In this document: positions 60,103 through 64,000 of the stretch, one piece after another | How the letters are laid out: every line of letters begins with the position of its first letter | Numbering within the stretch: position 1 is the first letter of the stretch | Translations under genes and position numbers: made by a program | Notes under the pieces: generated by a model | What the model saw: the letters and a program-made list of their open reading frames with translations, nothing else | The model's database searches: none | What the model was told of the DNA's origin: nothing | Assembly: GCF_011305995.1 (NCBI RefSeq) | Contig: NZ_CP049910.1 | Coordinates: forward strand, 930,001 to 994,000 | Direction: 5' to 3' | DNA from: Diaphorobacter sp. HDW4A | GTDB lineage: Bacteria; Pseudomonadota; Gammaproteobacteria; Burkholderiales; Burkholderiaceae_C | Length of the DNA: 64,000 bases

Positions 60103-61353
60103 ATGGCGCGAGAGTCTCGCATTCCGTCGACTGAGGCATTCAAGGTTCAGGGCTGGTGTCCCACGGCATGGCGGCCCATGCGTTCGCAGGATGGCTGGAT
60201 CGTTCGCGTGCGGCCGCATTGTGCATCGATCACCGTTAGGCAGTGGCGGGTGCTGGCGGAACTCGCGCTTGCGCATGCACAGCCTTTGACCGAGTTGACC
60301 CGTCTTGGCAATGTGCAGTTGCGCGGTGTCGATGAGGCGCAGTTGGACAGGGTGCGCTGCGCGCTGATCGATGCATGCTTGGTGCCTGCGGATGCTGATG
60401 TGGATCTGGCGCCGCCCGTGCATTGCACGCCGCTGTATCGAGCCGGCGATGCGACGCATGCGCTGGCGCGTTTGTTGTCGCAGGCGGTGGTCGAGCGGCT
60501 CAGTCCGGCGGCGCTGGCGCGCAGGGGGCTCGAAGCGCTTCCCGGCAAGTTCGGTTTTGTGGTGGACGATGTTGATCGTCGACTGCGCTGCATGAAGGCT
60601 GACATCGAGCTGTGGGTGACGGCCAATGGACAGATGGCATTGTCCGCAGCGGATTTCGCGGAGCCGGTGCTTTTCAATTTCGCCGAACACGCTGTCGCGT
60701 CAGCCATTGAAAAGGCGCTGTGGTTTGCGCGCGAGCGCATGCTGCAAGCGCCACCACTGGTTCGCATGCGTTCTCTGGTTCATTCGAACTCGGTGGATGT
60801 GCATGCCATGGGCACCCCGATCCCACCTGGGCCCTTGATTCACGGCGCATGGATGGTTGGCGTTCCGTTAGGGCGCATCGATGCCGCGGCGATGCTCGCT
60901 GCGGCAGTCCTCATGCCAGAACATGCGGAGATCCGCGTGACGCCGTGGCGCTCGTTACTGGTGAGTGAAGATGCATTGGCGGGTGGCAATCCTTTTTCAG
61001 ATGCCACGCACTGGATCACGCGTGACGATGATGTCCGGCTGCGCACGTCATCCTGCGTGGGAGCTCCGCGCTGCGGGCAGGCGCGCTTTGCCGCGCAGGA
61101 ATTGTCGATAGAGATCGCGCCCCATGTGCCCCACGGAATCCATGTGCATGTGAGCGGCTGTGCCAAGCTCTGCGCGCTGTCTGCGGATGCGACGCTCGTC
61201 GTTGAAGCGGGTGGCGTGGACGAGGCGGGGCGGACGCTGCTTCGCGTGAACAGACCTGGCCATCGAGAGCACGCGGGTCCACGCATTCCATACATCGAGC
61301 TGTTTGAACAGCCGCAGCATATACAGAAACTGATTCATGACCCACACCTATGA
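60103..61353 (+). CDS. cobG: Precorrin-3B synthase CobG
   Basis: This protein has 416 residues from MARESRIPSTEAFKVQGWCP; the frame is open further upstream, but that part overlaps the riboswitch expression platform. The N-terminal part is the sulfite/nitrite-reductase half-domain. The Cys ligands of the 4Fe-4S cluster are C318, C324, C353 and C357 (SSCVGAPRCG and SGCAKLC, patterns CX5C and CX3C). CobG uses oxygen to hydroxylate precorrin-3A, the mark of the aerobic cobalamin pathway. It is the first gene of the riboswitch-controlled unit and overlaps cobH by 17 nt. Confidence 0.9.
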   Translation: MARESRIPSTEAFKVQGWCPTAWRPMRSQDGWIVRVRPHCASITVRQWRVLAELALAHAQPLTELTRLGNVQLRGVDEAQLDRVRCALIDACLVPADADVDLAPPVHCTPLYRAGDATHALARLLSQAVVERLSPAALARRGLEALPGKFGFVVDDVDRRLRCMKADIELWVTANGQMALSAADFAEPVLFNFAEHAVASAIEKALWFARERMLQAPPLVRMRSLVHSNSVDVHAMGTPIPPGPLIHGAWMVGVPLGRIDAAAMLAAAVLMPEHAEIRVTPWRSLLVSEDALAGGNPFSDATHWITRDDDVRLRTSSCVGAPRCGQARFAAQELSIEIAPHVPHGIHVHVSGCAKLCALSADATLVVEAGGVDEAGRTLLRVNRPGHREHAGPRIPYIELFEQPQHIQKLIHDPHL

Positions 61354-61966
61354 AATGCGCGGTGAAGAGATTTACCGCCAGTCCTTCGCCATCATCCGCA
61401 GCGAGGCCGATCTTGCCCGCTTCACGCCGCTGGAAGAGCGCGTGGCATGCCGAATGATTCATGCCGCCGGCATGGTGGAGCTCGCGTCGCACATTCATTT
61501 TTCGACCGACTTTGCACAGGCAGCGGAAGCGGCGATCCAGCGCGGCGCGCCGATTCTGTGTGATGCGCGCATGGTGAGCGAAGGCATCACACGCAAGCGT
61601 CTTCCTTCCGACAACCCCATCGTTTGCACCTTGCAGGATGAGCGCGTGCCTGAGCTGGCCAAGGAGATGGGCAACACGCGCAGCGCCGCCGCGCTCGAGC
61701 TCTGGCGTCCCTATCTGCATGGCGCGGTGGTGGTGATCGGTAATGCGCCGACGGCGCTGTTTCACTTGCTCAATATGCTGGACGATCCGGACTGTCCGCG
61801 TCCTGCGGCCATCATCGGCTGCCCGGTAGGCTTTGTGGGCGCCGCTGAATCCAAGGACGCGCTGCGTGCATGGGGGCGGATTCCCCATGCCATCGTGCAT
61901 GGGCGTCTGGGTGGTTCGGCGATTGCCGTGGCGGCCGTGAATGCGCTGGCCAGCGCGGTTGAGTGA
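61337..61966 (+). CDS. cobH: Precorrin-8X methylmutase
   Basis: This 209-residue enzyme moves a methyl group from C-11 to C-12, forming hydrogenobyrinic acid. Family landmarks are EERVACRMIHAAGMVELASHIHFS, with the catalytic His, ILCDARMVSEGI and AAIIGCPVGFVGAAESKDAL. Length equals typical CobH (about 210). The start codon lies within the end of cobG, and the stop is 10 nt before cobI, so translation is tightly coupled. Confidence 0.95.
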   Translation: MTHTYEMRGEEIYRQSFAIIRSEADLARFTPLEERVACRMIHAAGMVELASHIHFSTDFAQAAEAAIQRGAPILCDARMVSEGITRKRLPSDNPIVCTLQDERVPELAKEMGNTRSAAALELWRPYLHGAVVVIGNAPTALFHLLNMLDDPDCPRPAAIIGCPVGFVGAAESKDALRAWGRIPHAIVHGRLGGSAIAVAAVNALASAVE

Positions 61967-61976
61967 GGGGATGAAG

Positions 61977-62729
61977 ATGAGCAGCAACGACAGCAAGGGC
62001 CAGATCATCTGCGTAGGGCTTGGCCCCGGTGATCCCGAACTCATGAGCGTGAAGGCCGATCGCACGCTACGCAATGCGCGGCATGTGGCGTTTTTCCGCA
62101 AGCGCGGGCATCCGGGAAAGGCGCGGCAGCTCGTCAACGGCATGCTGCACGCGGAGGTGACCGAGTACCCGATGGAGTACCCGCTGACCACCGAAATCCC
62201 TGCCAATGATCCGCGCTACATCGCGCAGCTCTCCGAGTTCTACAAGGACTGGCAGACGCGATTGACCGAGCTGGCGCGCGAGCAGGATGTGGTGGTGCTC
62301 TGCGAGGGCGATCCGTTCTTCTACGGCTCGTTCATGCATCTGTATGTGCGCCTGCGTCACGCCGGCGAGGTGCCTGTGAACGTGTTGCCCGGCATTCCCG
62401 GCATGGTGGGCTGCTGGCATGCGACTGGCATTCCTGTGACCTGGGGCGATGACATCATGAGCGTGCTGCCCGCGACGCTGGCTGATGAGCAGTTGCGTAT
62501 GCACATGATGCGCTCCGATGCGTTGGTCATCATGAAGGTGGGTCGGCATCTGGGCCGTATCCGCGCATTGCTCACCGAGCTCGGAAAGCTCGAGCAGGGC
62601 TGGCTGGTGATCAACGGCACCATGGCCGAGCAGCAGGTGATGCCGCTGCGCGATGCGCCGGAGCGCTGCCCGTATTTCGCCATTGTCATCGTCCACGGTC
62701 AGGGCCGACGCCCGGCCAGCGACATGTGA
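61977..62729 (+). CDS. cobI: Precorrin-2 C20-methyltransferase
   Basis: This protein has 250 residues from MSSNDSKGQIICVG; the ATG six nucleotides upstream abuts the GAGGGG site, so the second ATG is better spaced. The tetrapyrrole methylase signature is GLGPGDPELMSVKADRTLRNA. The SAM-binding part includes VVVLCEGDPFFYGSFMHLYVRL and NVLPGIPGMVGCWHATGIPV. It methylates C-20 of precorrin-2 with SAM to give precorrin-3A, the substrate of CobG. The presence of CobG implies the aerobic rather than the CbiL pathway. Confidence 0.93.
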   Translation: MSSNDSKGQIICVGLGPGDPELMSVKADRTLRNARHVAFFRKRGHPGKARQLVNGMLHAEVTEYPMEYPLTTEIPANDPRYIAQLSEFYKDWQTRLTELAREQDVVVLCEGDPFFYGSFMHLYVRLRHAGEVPVNVLPGIPGMVGCWHATGIPVTWGDDIMSVLPATLADEQLRMHMMRSDALVIMKVGRHLGRIRALLTELGKLEQGWLVINGTMAEQQVMPLRDAPERCPYFAIVIVHGQGRRPASDM

Positions 62730-62739
62730 GGGCATGGTC

Positions 62740-63528
62740 ATGACGGAGAAAACAATCACCCTGCCGAAAGCTCGCCTGTCGGTTGTGGGGCTGGGCCCCG
62801 GCGACGATGCATTGATGACCGAACAGGTGCGCACTGCGGTGGCGAGTGCGACAGATGCGTTCGGATACTTTCCATATATTGCGCGGCTCTCGGGACTTGA
62901 ACATCTGCGGTTACACGCCAGTGACAACCGCGAGGAGCTGGAACGCGCGCGTGCGGCCCTCGATTGCGCATCCGAGGGACGACAGGTGCTGATGTTGTCG
63001 TCGGGCGACCCTGGGGTGTTCGCAATGGCGAGTGCGGTGTTCGAGGTGCTCGATCTGGCGAGCGCCGAAGAGCGCGCGCGCTGGGCGAGAGTGGCCGTGG
63101 AAGTGCTGCCCGGCATCACCGCGATGCTCGCAGCGGCGGCGCGTCTTGGGGCTCCGCTCGGACATGATTTCTGTGCGATCAATCTTTCGGACAACCTGAG
63201 GTCTGCGGCCGTGATCGAGCGACGCATTCGCCTGGCCGCGCAGGCAGATTTCGCGATGGCGTTCTACAACCCGTCATCGGCATCGCGGCCCGAGGGATTT
63301 GCGCGGGCGCTGCGCGTGCTGAAAGAGGAGTGCGAGCCGGAACGTCTGATCTGCTTTGCGCGCAACGTGAGTCGCGCCGATGAGCGTCTGCAGGTACATG
63401 CGCTCGAGGCCGTCGACGAATCCATGGCCGACATGCGCACGCTGGTCATCGTCGGCAGCAGCACGACGCGCAGGGTGGGGCGGCATGTCTACACACCGCG
63501 CAGCTATGGAGCGCGGGCGCGTGACTGA
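62740..63528 (+). CDS. cobJ: Precorrin-3B C17-methyltransferase
   Basis: This protein has 262 residues from MTEKTITLPKARLSVVG; an ATG six nucleotides earlier is too close to the GTGAGGG site. Tetrapyrrole methylase motifs are VVGLGPGDDALMTEQV, VLMLSSGDPGVFAMASAVFE, VLPGITAMLAAAARLGAPLGHDFCAINLSD and AMAFYNPSSASRPEGFARAL. It methylates C-17 and contracts the ring, forming precorrin-4. It lies 10 nt after cobI and ends 28 bp from convergent cobK. Confidence 0.94.
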   Translation: MTEKTITLPKARLSVVGLGPGDDALMTEQVRTAVASATDAFGYFPYIARLSGLEHLRLHASDNREELERARAALDCASEGRQVLMLSSGDPGVFAMASAVFEVLDLASAEERARWARVAVEVLPGITAMLAAAARLGAPLGHDFCAINLSDNLRSAAVIERRIRLAAQADFAMAFYNPSSASRPEGFARALRVLKEECEPERLICFARNVSRADERLQVHALEAVDESMADMRTLVIVGSSTTRRVGRHVYTPRSYGARARD

Positions 63529-63556
63529 AGCACGCAGTGCACGCGGCGTGGCGTTG

Positions 63557-64000
63557 TCAGAGTTGACTGCGCAGCCACTGCATAGCCTCTTCGGGCGTTT
63601 CGCATTGCATGCGCTGTGGCAGGCTCGGGCGATTCACCATGATGACGGGCAAGTGCAGTTGGCGCGCGGCCTTGATCTTGGCGTAGGTGTCTTTGCCTCC
63701 GGCGTTCTTGCTGATGATGCAGTCGATGGCATGGGTGCGTATCAGCGCCAGCTCGTCGTCCAGTTGAAACGGCCCACGCTCTACGATAAGTGCGTGTGGC
63801 GCGGGCAGCAGTGGAGCATCTGGCTGGTCGACTACGCGCAGCAAAAAGTGGTGCGAGGCGCTGAGCGACGCAAACATCGGCAGCTGCTTGCGGCCGATGG
63901 CGAGAAAGACGCGATGGTGATGGGGCCGCAGTGTGCAAGCGGCGGCCTCCATATCCGCCACATGCGTCCATTGGTCATGGGCCGTTGCCTGCCATGGGGG
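63557..64000 (-). CDS. cobK: Precorrin-6A reductase CobK (partial, N-terminus off the right edge)
   Basis: This minus-strand frame continues open to base 64000, so only the C-terminal 147 residues are present. I read WQATAHDQWTHVADMEAAA at the edge, then HHHRVFLAIGRKQL, FLLRVVDQPD, ALIVERGPFQLDDELALIRTHAIDCIISKNAGGKDTYAKIKAARQLHLPVIMVNRP. The GPF-x-LDDE and SKNAGG-x-TYAKI segments are CobK/CbiJ signatures. The enzyme reduces the C18-C19 double bond of precorrin-6A with NADPH. It is convergent with cobJ, so it belongs to another transcript that is probably part of the same cob locus. Confidence 0.9.
   Translation of the reverse strand, partial: PPWQATAHDQWTHVADMEAAACTLRPHHHRVFLAIGRKQLPMFASLSASHHFLLRVVDQPDAPLLPAPHALIVERGPFQLDDELALIRTHAIDCIISKNAGGKDTYAKIKAARQLHLPVIMVNRPSLPQRMQCETPEEAMQWLRSQL

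Overview
The window is about 64 kb of GC-rich, gene-dense bacterial chromosome. Gene order and protein content point to a betaproteobacterium of the order Burkholderiales, most likely family Comamonadaceae (Comamonas/Delftia/Acidovorax type). The main supports are the ribB-ribH-nusB-aminotransferase block, thrS-infC-rpmI-rplT-pheS-pheT-ihfA-merR followed by tRNA-Pro, an orphan Bug/TctC receptor, and Comamonadaceae-like dispersed intergenic repeats. The species is not determined. I see no prophage, insertion sequence, CRISPR array or plasmid backbone.

Layout. 1-3.3 kb (minus): ribB-type gene, ribH, nusB and a partial aminotransferase. 3.5-5.4 kb: a 2Fe-2S ferredoxin and an SDR dehydrogenase diverge from a 680-bp gene-free region that carries DnaA-box-like repeats. 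5.6-9.4 kb: gshA translationally coupled to a FUSC-type membrane protein. 9.4-14.4 kb (minus): patatin lipoprotein, a low-GC secreted protein resembling zinc phospholipase C, an acetolactate-synthase-like ThDP enzyme and two small coupled genes. 14.4-21.3 kb: RbgA-like GTPase, LtrA, TruC-type pseudouridine synthase, DHH phosphoesterase, MFS transporter and a secreted nuclease.

21.4-32.5 kb is a catabolic island. It holds a class III CoA-transferase, an enoyl-CoA hydratase-family protein, a LysR regulator, a TctC receptor, AtuA, a biotin-dependent carboxylase (alpha and beta subunits) and an acyl-CoA dehydrogenase. Together these can import an acid, activate it as a CoA ester, desaturate it, carboxylate it and hydrate it, as in the terpenoid (Atu) and leucine (Liu) pathways; the substrate is unknown.

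32.9-37 kb carries envelope proteins: META/DUF4377 lipoprotein, M23 peptidase and a DUF3300 protein with a very long Gln-rich tail. 37-41.8 kb: glnS, rlmD and a Bax-inhibitor-1 family protein. 42-45.6 kb is an iron/heme block (GlcG/HbpS-like protein, hemP, exbD, exbB, tonB, Bfd-like ferredoxin) with two Fur-box candidates and a hidden 24-residue membrane-peptide ORF. 45.7-50.7 kb: SWIB protein, rraA, DMT transporter, aceA and a small lipoprotein.

51-59.6 kb is the translation operon from thrS to merR plus two identical tRNA-Pro genes. infC appears to start with AUC. 59.7-64 kb holds a cobalamin riboswitch followed by cobG-cobH-cobI-cobJ, with cobK converging from the right edge: the aerobic (oxygen-dependent) corrin-ring pathway.

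The best candidates for something not routinely described are the DnaA-box-like cluster at about 4.0-4.35 kb, the 24-aa ORF between the Bfd-like gene and tonB, the atypical Atu-like island, the Gln-rich DUF3300 tail, and a 9-nt complement of the B12 box in the riboswitch expression platform.
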